A stretch of 64,000 nucleotides of DNA from Companilactobacillus tucceti DSM 20183 (lineage in GTDB: Bacteria; Bacillota; Bacilli; Lactobacillales; Lactobacillaceae): positions 1-64,000 of the forward strand of contig NZ_AZDG01000001.1 of the NCBI RefSeq assembly GCF_001434665.1. The letters are read 5' to 3'. The notes under the pieces are model-generated. The model was not told the origin of the DNA. It saw nothing but the letters and a program-made list of their open reading frames with translations, and did no database searches. This document shows positions 26,802 to 37,380 of this stretch, piece after piece (position 1 is the first letter of the stretch; each line of letters begins with the position of its first letter). The position numbers and the translations under genes were made by a program.

Positions 26802-27391
26802 GTAAAATCTATGGATTAACAGGCGGAATCGCCTCTGGTAAAACAACTGTGTTGGATATTTTATCCGAAAATGGTTGTAAGATATTTAATGCGGATAAAA
26901 TTGCGCGAGAAGTTGTAGAAGTTGGAACTGTTGGATTAAGACAAATAGTTTCAGAATTTGGTGAAGATATTTTATTACCAGACGGTAGTCTGGATCGCAA
27001 AAAGATGAGTAAAATTGTCTTTAGTGATAAAACTCAGTTAAAAAGGCTAACTGATATAACAGCACCACTCATTCGTAAAAGAATTTTAAATATTATTGAA
27101 AATGTTCATTTATTAGATGACAAAACTATTTACATTTTTGAGATACCATTATTATTTGAGAGTAATTATCAGCCTTATTTTGATGCTGTTATTAGTGTTT
27201 ATGTAGAATTCGATATTCAATTAAAAAGATTAATGAAGCGAAATAACTTGGATAAAAAATCAGCTGAAGATCAAATAAATTCACAAATGTCTATGGCAGA
27301 AAAGAAGAAATTGGCTGATTATGTGATAGATAATTCTGGTGATTTATCTGAATTACAAAGTGAAATAAAAACATTACTAAAAAATCTATAA
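26798..27391 (+). CDS. coaE: Dephospho-CoA kinase
   Basis: Last step of coenzyme A synthesis, phosphorylating the ribose 3'-OH of dephospho-CoA. The P-loop GGIASGKT is at 9-16. The start at 26798 forms an ATGA overlap with mutM, giving a 197-aa protein of normal size. Confidence 0.95.
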   Translation: MSKIYGLTGGIASGKTTVLDILSENGCKIFNADKIAREVVEVGTVGLRQIVSEFGEDILLPDGSLDRKKMSKIVFSDKTQLKRLTDITAPLIRKRILNIIENVHLLDDKTIYIFEIPLLFESNYQPYFDAVISVYVEFDIQLKRLMKRNNLDKKSAEDQINSQMSMAEKKKLADYVIDNSGDLSELQSEIKTLLKNL

Positions 27392-27412
27392 TTAAGAAAA
27401 GAGGTCTGTCTT

Positions 27413-27895
27413 ATGATCTGTCCACATTGTCATCATGATTCATCAAAGGTTGTTGACAGTAGACCAAGTGATGAAGGGCGTGCCATTCGCAGAAGACGTG
27501 AATGTGAGTATTGCGGTACTAGATTCACCACATTTGAGCGAATTGAAAAAGCACCTTTATTAGTAATTAAAAAGAATGGTAACCGAGAAGAGTTCAGCCG
27601 AGAGAAATTACTTCGAGGTTTGGTTCGTGCTGCTGAAAAGCGACCAGTTACTATGGATCAAATGAACGAAATAGTTGATAAAGTAGAGAACCAAATTAGA
27701 GCAACTGGTGAAAATGAAGTACGTTCACAAGTTATTGGTGAACATGTCATGAAGATATTGGCCGATGTAGATGATGTTACTTATATTCGCTTTGCCAGTG
27801 TTTATCGTGAATTTAAAGATATGAACAACTTTATGAAAGAAGTTCAAGAGATGATAGCCAAAACAAACACGATTAAGGATGGGGAATTTGGATAG
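27413..27895 (+). CDS. nrdR: Transcriptional repressor NrdR
   Basis: ATP/dATP-sensing repressor of ribonucleotide reductase genes. A 160-aa protein with an N-terminal zinc ribbon (C3, C6, C31, C34) followed by an arginine-rich segment and an ATP-cone domain (about 49-139). No NrdR-box target is evident nearby. Its position before dnaB-dnaI is conserved in Bacilli. Confidence 0.95.
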   Translation: MICPHCHHDSSKVVDSRPSDEGRAIRRRRECEYCGTRFTTFERIEKAPLLVIKKNGNREEFSREKLLRGLVRAAEKRPVTMDQMNEIVDKVENQIRATGENEVRSQVIGEHVMKILADVDDVTYIRFASVYREFKDMNNFMKEVQEMIAKTNTIKDGEFG

Positions 27896-29255
27896 AGATA
27901 ACAATTCTGATTTAGAGATAACTCCTTTAACTGGTTATTGGTGTTTGCCACATGGTCAAATAAATGATTATGATCGCCATATTTTGACTGATCTTTATTT
28001 GCCACTTTTAGGTACCAATGCATACAGTGTTTATTTGTTGTTGTGGGAAAAAGTACCTAATAAAGAAGTGGTTACTGCTAGAAAGAGTCATAGTGATTTG
28101 TTAAGTCTTTTAAACATTGATTTAAAAAAATTTAATGCGGCACGTATGAGAGCAGAGGCCTTGGGACTTATTAGAACTTTTACAAAGTCAGATGATTTAG
28201 GAGAATATTGTGTTTATCAATTATTTGAACCTTTGACTCCACAAGAATTCTTTAAAGATGATTTAATGAGTATCTTTTTATACGAAAAAGTAGGTCAAAT
28301 AAATTACAAAGAATTAGTAACAAAGTATTCTAGATCAGAGAAAATTTTAGATGATTCAACTGAAATAACTAAGGATTTTTTGGAAGTATTTCAGTTAAAT
28401 AATGATGATTTGATCAATACTCCAGCTGAAGTTAAAAATGGTCAAAGTGAGTTTGCCGACCAATCTAATAAAAATGCGCCTAAGGTAAATAAAGCGGCCA
28501 TGCAACAACTTGATTGGGAATTGATTCAGGATAGAATCAATCAGTTATATAAAATTGATTCAAAAAATCTTTTACAAAATCAAGAATTACTTATTAACTT
28601 ACACTTGTTTTATGGTATAGATGAGATGGCTTTGATTGATTTGATCGGTAAAACAGCTAATATCGTAGATAATAAAATAGACCCTGCACGTTTGCGCAGA
28701 GCCGTTCAAGATCGATTTGAAAAAAATGCTAATATTACTGTTAAAAATGCGGTTAAACCTGAAACTTCAAAAGCTCCCGTAACGAATAATTTTAGTAGGG
28801 CGGATAATTTGTTGTTGCAACAAGCTAAATCAATGGTTCCTGCTGACTTTTTGGCTGCTGAAAAGCAAAAAAGTGGTGGATTCACCGGAGCAGCAGAATC
28901 TAAGGCTTTACGAGATATGGCTATGAAAACTTACTTATCGCCATCTGTTTTGAATATTTTGGTTGATTATATTTTACAAAATTCACCGACTCTTTCAGTT
29001 GCTTTGATGGAAACCGTCGCTAATGATTGGCAACAAAATGAGGTTAAGACTCCTGAACAAGCTTTACAAAGATTACGAGATTTTCAAAACAGACCTCGCA
29101 ATCCGCGTAGATATAATAATCGCAATAAGAAAGTGGAAAAAGCGACTGATTGGAGTAAAGTTCAGTCTAATACTGCACCTAACGATAAGAATGCACAAAT
29201 TAAGCGTCAAGAGTTACAGGAACGTCTTAGAAAAATGCGGAATAAGGATAATTAA
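27879..29255 (+). CDS. dnaB: Replication initiation/membrane attachment protein DnaB
   Basis: Firmicute-type DnaB (not the helicase), which helps load the replicative helicase with DnaD and DnaI. A 458-aa protein with winged-helix-type N-terminus ([19 protein letters not shown]) and a C-terminal DnaB/DnaD helical domain (about 330-400: [15 protein letters not shown]), then a basic tail. The start is uncertain: ATG 27879 has no well-spaced ribosome site, and TTG 27888 is an alternative. It overlaps the nrdR end. Confidence 0.88.
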   Translation: MGNLDRDNNSDLEITPLTGYWCLPHGQINDYDRHILTDLYLPLLGTNAYSVYLLLWEKVPNKEVVTARKSHSDLLSLLNIDLKKFNAARMRAEALGLIRTFTKSDDLGEYCVYQLFEPLTPQEFFKDDLMSIFLYEKVGQINYKELVTKYSRSEKILDDSTEITKDFLEVFQLNNDDLINTPAEVKNGQSEFADQSNKNAPKVNKAAMQQLDWELIQDRINQLYKIDSKNLLQNQELLINLHLFYGIDEMALIDLIGKTANIVDNKIDPARLRRAVQDRFEKNANITVKNAVKPETSKAPVTNNFSRADNLLLQQAKSMVPADFLAAEKQKSGGFTGAAESKALRDMAMKTYLSPSVLNILVDYILQNSPTLSVALMETVANDWQQNEVKTPEQALQRLRDFQNRPRNPRRYNNRNKKVEKATDWSKVQSNTAPNDKNAQIKRQELQERLRKMRNKDN

Positions 29256-29257
29256 TC

Positions 29258-30166
29258 ATGGAAAATTTAGGAAAAACATTATCAGATTATTTAAGTTCAA
29301 AGAATTTAACCGACGATTATCGGAAATTGTTGAATAAAGCTTTAAATGATGTTGATGTTCAGAGATTTCTAAAGGAAAATCAGGAATCGATTAATAAAGA
29401 TGCAATCTCCGTTAGTGCCGCCAGTATTTATGAATTTTATAATCATAAGACTAATCAAAGTGAACTTTCCAAGGGCTATTATCCAAAACTTGTTGTAAGC
29501 AATCATAATATTGAAGTTGCCTATGTACCTAATGCTAAAAAACGTGATCAAGCCAAGAAATCGGAATATGAATCTCGTTTTGTTTTGATGGATATGCCAA
29601 GTGACATTAGAAAAGCAACTTTAGATGATTATGATGGGGCTGGAAGACAAGAAGCACTTGCTAGTGCCTTAGATTTTATTGAAAGCTATAATAATCATAA
29701 AGGCTATGTTCCAGGACTTTATTTAGCTGGTGATTTTGGTGTAGGTAAAACGTATTTGCTGGGTGCAATTGCAAATGAATTGTTTAAGTCAGATGTTAGA
29801 ACAATCATTATGCATTTTCCTACTTTTGCTGTTGAAATGAAGAATTCTATTGGTCAAAACAATGTTTTAGATAAAGTAAATAAAATTAAAGACTCAGAAA
29901 TTTTGATGTTAGACGATATTGGGGCTGACTCAATGTCCAGTTGGATTCGTGACGAAGTATTGGGAGTTATATTACAATATCGAATGCAAGAAAATTTACC
30001 AACATTTTTCTCATCTAATTTTTCAATGGATGAATTAGAAGAACATCTCGCCGTTAATCAGCGTGGAGAGCAAGAGCCAGTGAAGGCTAAGAGAATTATG
30101 GAAAGAGTTAAATATCTTTCAAGACAAGTAATTGTTACAGGTCCAAATAAAAGATTTCAGCGATAG
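29258..30166 (+). CDS. dnaI: Primosomal protein DnaI (helicase loader)
   Basis: AAA+ ATPase that loads the DnaC/DnaB-type replicative helicase at the origin and at restarted forks. A 302-aa protein with an N-terminal helicase-binding region (about 1-100) and the AAA core: Walker A GDFGVGKT (158-165), Walker B LMLDDIGAD. It starts 2 bp after dnaB, and the two are coupled. Confidence 0.93.
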   Translation: MENLGKTLSDYLSSKNLTDDYRKLLNKALNDVDVQRFLKENQESINKDAISVSAASIYEFYNHKTNQSELSKGYYPKLVVSNHNIEVAYVPNAKKRDQAKKSEYESRFVLMDMPSDIRKATLDDYDGAGRQEALASALDFIESYNNHKGYVPGLYLAGDFGVGKTYLLGAIANELFKSDVRTIIMHFPTFAVEMKNSIGQNNVLDKVNKIKDSEILMLDDIGADSMSSWIRDEVLGVILQYRMQENLPTFFSSNFSMDELEEHLAVNQRGEQEPVKAKRIMERVKYLSRQVIVTGPNKRFQR

Positions 30167-30189
30167 GGCTTGCAAAATTAAAAAATTAA

Positions 30190-30440
30190 TGTTTCAATAA
30201 GTTCATGAAAGACAACACTTCGGTTCTAATTCAGGGAGGGTACGATTACTGAAAGCTTACCCATTACTGAAGTTACCACTTTCACGTTAAAACTGTATAT
30301 TTGTAGACGGTAACTTTATAACTAAAGAGAGAAAACTGTTCTTTATGTCCAGTTTTAATGTGGGTGGAACCGCGTAGAAATGCGTCCCTGAAGTATATAT
30401 ACAAATTTTGTATATTGTACTTCAGAGACGCATTTTTTTA
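30190..30440 (+). promoter_or_regulatory. T-box riboswitch for threonyl-tRNA synthetase
   Basis: The conserved T-box GTGGGTGGAACCGCG lies at 30360-30374. It is followed by a terminator stem (TGCGTCCCTGAAGTA with TACTTCAGAGACGCA, about 30381-30434) and a T-run. An AGGGAGGGTACGA segment and stem-loops precede it. A threonine ACC triplet at 30275-30277 is the best specifier candidate. Uncharged tRNA-Thr should stabilise the antiterminator and allow thrS transcription. Confidence 0.9.
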
Positions 30441-30472
30441 TTTGTTGTCAAAAAATTAGGAGGAAACAAGAT

Positions 30473-32419
30473 ATGTCAAAAATCAAATTGCAATTCCCAG
30501 ATGATTCTGTTAAGGAGTTTGATCAAGGCACTACAGTCTTAGAAGTTGCTAAGTCAATTAGTACATCTCTAGGTAAAAAAGCTGTTGCTGGTAAAGTTAA
30601 TGGTATTTTAGTTGATATCGATAGTGCTATTAAACAAGATGGAAAAATTGAAATTCTTTCACAAGATGATAATGAGGATTCATTGATTACATTGAGAAAT
30701 ACAGCCAGCTTGGTATTCGGTGCTGCTGCTAGTGAAGTTAAGAAGAACCTACACTTTGGTGAAAAACAAAGTAATGATGATGGTTTCTACGTAGATACCG
30801 ATGATAAAGATGGACAAATCAGTGTTGATGAACTTGAAGACATTGAAAAAGCTATGGAAAAGATCATCAAAAAGAATGACAAGATCGAACGTACATTGAT
30901 GGACAAATCAGACCTTGTTGAAATGTTCAAAGATGATCCATACAAGTCATCATTGATCAATGCCATCGAAGCTGTTCAAATTCCAGTATACAAATTAGAC
31001 AACTTTGTTGACTTCGGTTACCAAGCTGTTCTTCCTAGTTTAAGTGGTTTGAAACACTTCAAGCTTCTATCAGTTGCTGGTGCATATTGGCAAGGTAAAT
31101 CAAGTAATCCAATGCTTCAAAGAATTTATGGTACAGCATTCTTTAACCAAGATGATCTTGATGCAGATATGAAGCGTCGTGCTGAAATTAAAGAACGTGA
31201 TCACAGAACATTAGGTCGTGATCTTGACTTGTTCTTCGTTGACCCAGAAGTTGGTGCTGGACTTCCATACTGGATGCCAAATGGTGCTACAATTCGTCGT
31301 GTTATTGAAAGATATATCATCGACAAGGAAGTTGCTTGGGGTTACCAACACGTTTACACACCAATTCTTATGAACTTAAATGCTTATAAGACTTCAGGTC
31401 ACTGGCAACATTATCGTGAAGATATGTTCCCACCAATGGACATGGGTGATGGCGAAATGCTTGAATTACGTCCAATGAACTGTCCTTCACATATTCAAAT
31501 TTACAAACATCACATTCGTTCATACCGTGAATTACCAGTTCGTATCGCTGAATTAGGTATGATGCACAGATATGAAAAATCAGGTGCTTTAAGTGGTTTG
31601 CAACGTGTTCGTGAAATGACATTGAATGATGGTCACACATTCGTTGCTCTTGATCAAATTCAAGAAGAATTCAAACGTACACTACAATTAATGGTAGAAG
31701 TATACAAAGACTTTGATATTACTGACTACTCATTCCGTCTAAGTTACAGAGATCCTGCTAACACAGAAAAGTACTTTGATGATGACGAAATGTGGAACAG
31801 ATCACAATCAATGCTTAAAGGTGCTATGGATGACCTTGGTTTGGATTATTATGAAGCAGAAGGTGAAGCTGCATTCTATGGTCCAAAACTTGATGTTCAA
31901 ACAAAGACAGCTCTAGGTAACGATGAAACATTATCAACTATCCAACTTGACTTTATGCAACCAGAACAATTTAAGTTGACATATGTTGGTTCAGATGGTG
32001 AAGAACACAGACCAGTTATGATACACCGTGGTATCGTTTCAACAATGGAAAGATTTATTGCTTACTTGATTGAAATGTACAAGGGTGCATTCCCAACATG
32101 GTTAGCTCCATTGCAAGTTAAGATCATTCCTGTTAACCAAGAAATACATGGTGAATATGCTAAGAACCTTCTTTCAGAATTACGTGCAAAGAATATTCGT
32201 GCTGAAATTGATGATCGTGACGAAAAGATGAACTACAAGATTCGTGACGCTCAAACAATGAAGGTTCCATATACAGTTGTTGTTGGTGATCAAGAAATGG
32301 CAGATGCTACTGTTTCAGTTAGAAAATATGGTGAAGATAACTCTAATTCAGAGAATGTTGCCATGTTTGTTGGTAGTGTTGAAGCTGATATTAACAACTT
32401 TAGTCGTAGAAATGGATAA
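30473..32419 (+). CDS. thrS: Threonine--tRNA ligase
   Basis: Class II synthetase, 648 aa, with an N-terminal TGS domain (1-62), an editing domain, the catalytic core and a C-terminal anticodon-binding domain (from about 545: [10 protein letters not shown]). In the core, motif 2 region [19 protein letters not shown], the zinc-ligand Cys in LRPMNCPSH and the motif 3 arginine in [13 protein letters not shown] are visible. It is controlled by the upstream T-box. Confidence 0.97.
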   Translation: MSKIKLQFPDDSVKEFDQGTTVLEVAKSISTSLGKKAVAGKVNGILVDIDSAIKQDGKIEILSQDDNEDSLITLRNTASLVFGAAASEVKKNLHFGEKQSNDDGFYVDTDDKDGQISVDELEDIEKAMEKIIKKNDKIERTLMDKSDLVEMFKDDPYKSSLINAIEAVQIPVYKLDNFVDFGYQAVLPSLSGLKHFKLLSVAGAYWQGKSSNPMLQRIYGTAFFNQDDLDADMKRRAEIKERDHRTLGRDLDLFFVDPEVGAGLPYWMPNGATIRRVIERYIIDKEVAWGYQHVYTPILMNLNAYKTSGHWQHYREDMFPPMDMGDGEMLELRPMNCPSHIQIYKHHIRSYRELPVRIAELGMMHRYEKSGALSGLQRVREMTLNDGHTFVALDQIQEEFKRTLQLMVEVYKDFDITDYSFRLSYRDPANTEKYFDDDEMWNRSQSMLKGAMDDLGLDYYEAEGEAAFYGPKLDVQTKTALGNDETLSTIQLDFMQPEQFKLTYVGSDGEEHRPVMIHRGIVSTMERFIAYLIEMYKGAFPTWLAPLQVKIIPVNQEIHGEYAKNLLSELRAKNIRAEIDDRDEKMNYKIRDAQTMKVPYTVVVGDQEMADATVSVRKYGEDNSNSENVAMFVGSVEADINNFSRRNG

Positions 32420-32435
32420 AAAAGTTTACAATTGG

Positions 32436-32464
32436 TTGACAGTTTATTAATAAGATAGTATTAT
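32436..32464 (+). promoter_or_regulatory. infC operon promoter
   Basis: TTGACA (32436-32441), a 17-bp spacer and TATTAT (32459-32464): a near-consensus vegetative promoter, as expected for ribosomal protein genes. Confidence 0.75.
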
Positions 32465-32469
32465 TAATA

Positions 32470-32608
32470 ACTGTTGAGATTAAGCAGAAGCGCCCGCTTC
32501 TCACCTATGCATTCGCCTCTAGGTTATAATACGATTGTATAAATAATGGTGGGCGTTGTATGCGCCCACTTTTTTTGTGGGTCCAAATAATTATGGAGGT
32601 GGCTACTC
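32470..32608 (+). promoter_or_regulatory. infC-rpmI-rplT leader with attenuator
   Basis: A leader of about 140 nt that includes an intrinsic terminator: GTGGGCG (32549-32555) with CGCCCAC (32563-32569), then seven T. Its location before infC matches the L20-type autoregulatory leader of Firmicutes, in which excess L20 favours termination. The ribosome site GGAGGTGG (32595-32602) lies after the terminator. Confidence 0.7.
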
Positions 32609-33139
32609 ATAGCAAGAGATCTATTAATAAACGATCAAATACGTGCCAAAGAAGTACGATTAATTTCTGAAACCGGAGATCAAGTTGGGGTTAAACCAAG
32701 AGCAGAAGCACAACGTCTAGCTGACGCAGCTAGTATGGACTTAGTGCTTATGTCTCCTGGCGCAAATCCTCCCGTAGCTAGAATCATGGACTACGGTAAA
32801 TATAAATTTGAGCTTCAAAAGAAGAATCGTGAGGCACGTAAAAAACAAAAAACCGTTAGTTTAAAAGAAGTACGACTAAGTCCTACTATTGAAGATAATG
32901 ACTTTAATACAAAGCTTAATAACGCTCGTAAGTTCTTGTCTAAAGGTGATAAGGTCAAAGTTTCTCTTCGCTTTAAGGGTAGGGCTATTACTCATAAAGA
33001 GATAGGTAAAGAAGTTTTGGACCGTGTCGCTGAACAGACCAAGGATATTGCAAACGTAACTACAAGGCCTAAGATGGACGGTCGTAACATGTTCTTAATG
33101 CTTGATCCAATTAGTTCAAAAGATAATAAGAAAAAATAG
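32609..33139 (+). CDS. infC: Translation initiation factor IF-3 (ATA start)
   Basis: A 176-aa IF-3 whose conserved N-terminus ([18 protein letters not shown]) extends well upstream of the first ATG at 32735. The only sensible start is ATA at 32609, 6 bp after GGAGGTGG; the in-frame stop at 32588-32590 leaves no ATG, GTG or TTG between. A rare AUU/AUA start is a known feature of infC, since IF-3 discriminates against it and so limits its own synthesis. Both IF-3 domains are complete. Confidence 0.92.
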   Translation: MARDLLINDQIRAKEVRLISETGDQVGVKPRAEAQRLADAASMDLVLMSPGANPPVARIMDYGKYKFELQKKNREARKKQKTVSLKEVRLSPTIEDNDFNTKLNNARKFLSKGDKVKVSLRFKGRAITHKEIGKEVLDRVAEQTKDIANVTTRPKMDGRNMFLMLDPISSKDNKKK

Positions 33140-33153
33140 TGGAGGGACTTTCA

Positions 33154-33351
33154 ATGCCTAAACAAAAAACACACCGCGCATCAGCAAAAAGATTTAAGAA
33201 AACTGCTAATGGTGGCTGGAAGAGAAGTCATGCTTATACAAGTCACCGTTTCCACGGTAAGACAAAGAAGCAACGTCGTCAATTGGCTAAGCCAGGCATG
33301 GTAGATGCAAGTGATATGAAGCGTATCAAACAAATGCTCGCTACATACTAA
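33154..33351 (+). CDS. rpmI: 50S ribosomal protein L35
   Basis: A 65-aa basic protein with the family N-terminus [15 protein letters not shown]. The ATG at 33154 follows GGAGGG; the GTG at 33139 would add a non-conserved extension. Second gene of the infC operon. Confidence 0.95.
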   Translation: MPKQKTHRASAKRFKKTANGGWKRSHAYTSHRFHGKTKKQRRQLAKPGMVDASDMKRIKQMLATY

Positions 33352-33383
33352 TTAATTTTTGATAATTTAAAGGAGGAGTCATT

Positions 33384-33740
33384 ATGCCACGTGTAAAAGG
33401 TGGAACAGTAACTCGCAAACGTCGTAAGAAAGTTTTAAAATTAGCTAAGGGATATCGTGGATCAAAACATATCACTTTTAAAGCAGCACATACACAAATC
33501 ATGGTTTCATATCGCTATGCATTCCGTGATCGTCGTCAAAGAAAACGTGATTTCCGTAAGTTATGGATCGCTAGAATTAATGCTGCCGCAAGATTAAATG
33601 AAATCAGCTACAGCAAGTTGATGCATGGTTTGAAGTTGGCAAATGTTGACATCAACCGTAAGATGCTAGCACAAATCGCTATTGAAGATCCAAAAGCATT
33701 TACAAGTTTAGTAGACACAGCTAAGAAAGCCTTAGCTTAA
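33384..33740 (+). CDS. rplT: 50S ribosomal protein L20
   Basis: A 118-aa basic protein with the conserved start [20 protein letters not shown]. It is an early 23S rRNA assembly protein and the likely autorepressor of this operon. AAGGAGGAG precedes the start. Confidence 0.97.
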   Translation: MPRVKGGTVTRKRRKKVLKLAKGYRGSKHITFKAAHTQIMVSYRYAFRDRRQRKRDFRKLWIARINAAARLNEISYSKLMHGLKLANVDINRKMLAQIAIEDPKAFTSLVDTAKKALA

Positions 33741-33746
33741 TGATTA

Positions 33747-33781
33747 AAACGTAATTTGGACATTCCAAATTACGTTTTTTT
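33747..33781 (+). terminator. infC operon terminator
   Basis: AAACGTAATTTGG (33747-33759) pairs with CCAAATTACGTTT (33765-33777), loop ACATT, followed by T. Confidence 0.9.
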
Positions 33782-33802
33782 ACTAAGGATAGAGGATTAG
33801 AA

Positions 33803-34330
33803 ATGTTTAAACCATATATTATGCTCAATAAAATTACTGATATTAATGCCCAAGACTTAAAAGATATGGGTGTTACAACAATAATGACAGATCTTGATAA
33901 TACTTTGCTGCCATGGGATAGTAATGAATATAATTTATCTCTAAGAAAATGGCTCAATCAAATGAATCGTGCAAATGTCGAGGTAATGGTGGTTTCAAAT
34001 AATAGTTATGAACGTGTGGAAAAAGCCGTTTTGGATCTGCCAGTAAGTATTGTGGCTAGAGCTGTTAAACCATTACCATTTGTAATTATGAAACATTTAC
34101 ATGAGATGCAAATTGATCCACAAAGTGTTTTATTTGTTGGAGATCAGGTAATGACAGATGTTTTAGCCGGTAATATGTCAGGTCTAAAGACAGTCTTAGT
34201 TAAGCCATTAGTTGATACTGATGCTAAAAAAACTCGTGTGAATAGATTTTTTGAACGTCCTCTTTTAAAATTTATGCAGAGTCATGATTCAAATTTAAAT
34301 TGGAAGGATTCATTAAATGACAGAGACTAG
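33803..34330 (+). CDS. yqeG: YqeG family HAD phosphatase
   Basis: A 175-aa HAD subfamily IIIA protein with motif I D30-L-D32-N-T and the later motif GDQVMTDVLAGN. The physiological substrate is unknown. It starts a long operon yqeG-yqeH-yhbY-nadD-yqeK-rsfS-yqeM-tmcAL-ylbN, an arrangement conserved in Bacilli and mostly concerned with ribosome assembly. It overlaps yqeH by 14 bp. Confidence 0.92.
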   Translation: MFKPYIMLNKITDINAQDLKDMGVTTIMTDLDNTLLPWDSNEYNLSLRKWLNQMNRANVEVMVVSNNSYERVEKAVLDLPVSIVARAVKPLPFVIMKHLHEMQIDPQSVLFVGDQVMTDVLAGNMSGLKTVLVKPLVDTDAKKTRVNRFFERPLLKFMQSHDSNLNWKDSLNDRD

Positions 34331-35432
34331 TGAAAAAATGTATTGTATTGGTTGTGGAGCTGAACTTCAAACAGAAGATAAAGATAAGCCAGGCTATGTA
34401 CAAAAGTCTACCTTGAGAAAATATCAAGAAGATGATTCACGTGAACTCTTTTGCAAGAGATGTTTTAGATTAAGAAACTACAATGAAATAACAGATGTTG
34501 ATATAAGTGACGATGACTTCTTGAAGTTATTAGATTCTATCGCACAAGAAGATGGATTAATCGTTAACGTAATTGATATTTTTGACTACGAAGGTAGTGT
34601 TATTCCTGGTTTGCAACGTTTTGTTGGTGATAAAGATATCTTAGTAGTAGGAAACAAAGTAGATCTATTGCCAAAATCAGTAAATCAAAATCGTTTGTTA
34701 AATTGGTTACAACAAAAGAGTAAAGAGAATGGTATTAAATCAGTTGATCAAATTATGGTTTCAGCTGAAAAGGGTACTAATATCGATAAATTAATGAGAT
34801 TGATCGAGAAATACCGTAATGGTAAAGATGTATATGTTGTGGGAACAACTAATACTGGTAAATCAACACTTATTAATAAGATAATTAGTCAAAATTCTGA
34901 TGTTAAAGATTTGATCACAACTTCAAGATTTCCAGGAACTACTTTAGATCGTATTGATATTCCATTAGATGATGGTAAGAGTTTGGTGGATACACCAGGT
35001 ATTATTCATAAATATCAATTAGCTCATTTTCTAAATGACCAAGATTTGAAGACTGTTACGCCTAAGAAACCACTTAGACCAGCAACTTTCCAATTAAGAG
35101 ATGGACAAACTATTTTTGTCGCAGGTTTGGCTAGATTTGATTTTCTTGATGAAAAGACCAATGTTGTATTTTATGTGAACCAAAATCTTTTATTGCATAG
35201 AACAAAGACAATCAACGCTGAAGAATTCTATCAAAAACACTTAGGTGAAATGTTAACTCCACCTTCTGATATTGATGAATTTCCAACATTGAAACAAGAA
35301 GAGTTTGTTGCACATCAAAAATCAGATATTGTTATCTATGGTTTGGGTTGGGTAACAATTCCAGCCGGAAGCAAAGTAAAAGTCTATGTTCCAGATGGTG
35401 TGAGTGTTTCTATTCGCGATGCCATTATTTAA
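34317..35432 (+). CDS. yqeH: Ribosome biogenesis GTPase YqeH
   Basis: A 371-aa circularly permuted GTPase needed for 30S assembly. An N-terminal zinc finger (CIGCG...CKRC) precedes G-motifs in permuted order: NKVDLLP (G4) before GTTNTGKST (G1) and DTPG (G3). The C-terminal domain is typical. Confidence 0.95.
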   Translation: MTETSEKMYCIGCGAELQTEDKDKPGYVQKSTLRKYQEDDSRELFCKRCFRLRNYNEITDVDISDDDFLKLLDSIAQEDGLIVNVIDIFDYEGSVIPGLQRFVGDKDILVVGNKVDLLPKSVNQNRLLNWLQQKSKENGIKSVDQIMVSAEKGTNIDKLMRLIEKYRNGKDVYVVGTTNTGKSTLINKIISQNSDVKDLITTSRFPGTTLDRIDIPLDDGKSLVDTPGIIHKYQLAHFLNDQDLKTVTPKKPLRPATFQLRDGQTIFVAGLARFDFLDEKTNVVFYVNQNLLLHRTKTINAEEFYQKHLGEMLTPPSDIDEFPTLKQEEFVAHQKSDIVIYGLGWVTIPAGSKVKVYVPDGVSVSIRDAII

Positions 35433-35461
35433 TTGTTAAACTGGAGATAAGGAAAAAATTA

Positions 35462-35776
35462 ATGATAATAAAAGGTAAAAGAAATCGTTATTTGAGAAGT
35501 CAGGCCGCTACTATGAAGCCATTGATCCAAGTTGGTCGTGAAGGAATTAGTGAAAACCTCTTGAATCAACTTGAACTATTGATCAATAAAAATGAGCTTA
35601 TCAAAGTATCACTACTTCAAAATACAATGGTTGAACCTAGTGATTTAATCGAAGCATTGTCAGAATTTGATGAACAGATAGTTCACGTTCAAACAATTGG
35701 CTCAAAGATGGTCTTTTATAAGAAAGCACCTAAAATCAAATATCGTAAATATTCAATTGAATTAGAAAATATTTAG
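35462..35776 (+). CDS. yhbY: YhbY family RNA-binding protein
   Basis: A 104-aa CRM-domain protein associated with pre-50S particles. The start at 35462 gives the family N-terminus (M-I-I-K-G-K-R-N-R-Y-L-R-S-Q-A), preceded by GGAGATAAGG. The GxxG-like loop reads IQVGREGIS. Confidence 0.93.
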   Translation: MIIKGKRNRYLRSQAATMKPLIQVGREGISENLLNQLELLINKNELIKVSLLQNTMVEPSDLIEALSEFDEQIVHVQTIGSKMVFYKKAPKIKYRKYSIELENI

Positions 35777-35792
35777 TAATAAGTGATGAAAA

Positions 35793-36428
35793 ATGAACAC
35801 ACAACAACAAATATTAACTAAAGTAAAACCACAATTTCAAACTGGTCATAAGAAGCGACATGTCGGCATTTTGGGTGGGACGTTTAATCCCATACATATG
35901 GGACATTTAGTTATTGCTGACCAAGTTTCAGAACAACTTTGTTTAAATAAAATCTTATTTATACCAGATAAAATTCCGCCTCATCGTGGGGTAAAAAAGC
36001 AGAAGCCAATAAATAGTGATGATCGTATTGAGATGATTAAACTTGCTATTGAAGATAATATTCACTTTGATTTAGATTTAACAGATGTAAACCGTGGTGG
36101 TATTAGCTATACTTACGAAACAATCAAATTACTCAAACAATATAATCCCGATACTGAATATTATTTTATTATTGGTGGAGATATGGTTGAGAATTTATCA
36201 AAATGGTCTCATATTGATGAACTAGTTAATATGGTTCATTTTGTCGGAGTTTGTCGAAAGGGCTTTGAGAAAAAATCTAAATATCCTATACTTTGGGTAA
36301 ATACTCCAGAATTGGAAATAAGTTCCAGTATGATTCGTCGACACGTGAAAAAGGGTCGATCGATCAAGTATCTCGTTCCTAAAAAAGTCGAGGAGTATAT
36401 AAAAGATAGGAGGTTGTATCTTGACTAA
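35793..36428 (+). CDS. nadD: Nicotinate-nucleotide adenylyltransferase
   Basis: NAD synthesis enzyme joining NaMN and ATP to NaAD. A 211-aa protein with the GGTFNPIHMGHL nucleotidyltransferase motif about 25 residues from the start and the C-terminal SSSMIRRHVKKGRS motif. The N-terminal extension of about 22 aa is slightly longer than in many homologues. Confidence 0.95.
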   Translation: MNTQQQILTKVKPQFQTGHKKRHVGILGGTFNPIHMGHLVIADQVSEQLCLNKILFIPDKIPPHRGVKKQKPINSDDRIEMIKLAIEDNIHFDLDLTDVNRGGISYTYETIKLLKQYNPDTEYYFIIGGDMVENLSKWSHIDELVNMVHFVGVCRKGFEKKSKYPILWVNTPELEISSSMIRRHVKKGRSIKYLVPKKVEEYIKDRRLYLD

Positions 36429-37023
36429 ATTTAATTATGAAAATGTTAAGCATGATTTCGATCGCGATGAACTATTGAATCGTATGAAAAAGCAGTTGAG
36501 TGATTTTAGATTTCAGCATTGTCTTCGAGTAGAAAAAGAGAGTCGAGGATTGGCAGCTGAATATAAGATTGATGTTGATAGAGCAGGATTGGCAGGTCTA
36601 TTGCATGATTATTGTAAGGAACGTTCTGATAAAGAGTTTATTGAGGTTATTAAATCTAAACATTTAGATAAAGAACTGCTCAATTATGGAAATGCCATTT
36701 GGCATGGAATTGTTGGTGCAGAAATTATTAAGGATGAATTGGGTATTTATGACGAAGATGTACTGAATGCCATTCGTCGTCATACAGTTGGATCGACTAA
36801 TATGACAGGAGTCGATAAGTGTGTGTTTGTGGCTGACTTTATTGAACCAGAAAGAGATTTTCCTGGGATCGAAAAAGCTCGTAAGTACGCAGACAAATCT
36901 TTGGATGCAGCGGTTGCTTTTGAATTAAAGCATTCCGTTGCATACTTAGTTAAAAAGAATCGTGTAATTTATCCTAAAACATTTGATAGTTATAATTATT
37001 GGATAGCTAAAGGGGAACTTTAA
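36421..37023 (+). CDS. yqeK: HD-domain protein YqeK (Ap4A hydrolase)
   Basis: A 200-aa HD-superfamily protein with LLHDYCKER and the upstream HCLRVE histidine. YqeK homologues symmetrically cleave diadenosine tetraphosphate. TTG start at 36421 with a strong AGGAGG site; it overlaps nadD by 8 bp. Confidence 0.92.
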   Translation: MTKFNYENVKHDFDRDELLNRMKKQLSDFRFQHCLRVEKESRGLAAEYKIDVDRAGLAGLLHDYCKERSDKEFIEVIKSKHLDKELLNYGNAIWHGIVGAEIIKDELGIYDEDVLNAIRRHTVGSTNMTGVDKCVFVADFIEPERDFPGIEKARKYADKSLDAAVAFELKHSVAYLVKKNRVIYPKTFDSYNYWIAKGEL

Positions 37024-37380
37024 TTGAATTCAAAAGAAAAAATGGAAATTGCTGTTAAAGCAGCAGATAGTAAACATGCTAATGATATTAATGTTTTAAA
37101 TATTAGCGAAGTAATTATCATGGCAGATTATTTTGTAATCATGGATGCTAGTTCACAACGTCAAGTTGGTGCTATCGTTCAAGCTATTTTAGATGAAATG
37201 GGCAAGAATAATGTCGATGTAGGTCATGTTGAAGGAAAACGTGATTCTAAGTGGATTTTGATTGACCTTCACGATGTTGTTATTCATGTCTTCTTTTCAG
37301 AAGAACGTGATTTTTACAACTTGGAAAAACTTTGGTCAGATGCACCGGAAGTTGATATCTCAAATTTGGTAACTGAATAA
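37024..37380 (+). CDS. rsfS: Ribosomal silencing factor RsfS
   Basis: A 118-aa protein that binds L14 and blocks subunit joining under starvation. The family signature D-Y-F-V-I-M-[DT]-A-S-S-x-R-Q is present. TTG start directly after the yqeK stop, with AGGGGAA upstream. Its stop overlaps the next ATG. Confidence 0.94.
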   Translation: MNSKEKMEIAVKAADSKHANDINVLNISEVIIMADYFVIMDASSQRQVGAIVQAILDEMGKNNVDVGHVEGKRDSKWILIDLHDVVIHVFFSEERDFYNLEKLWSDAPEVDISNLVTE

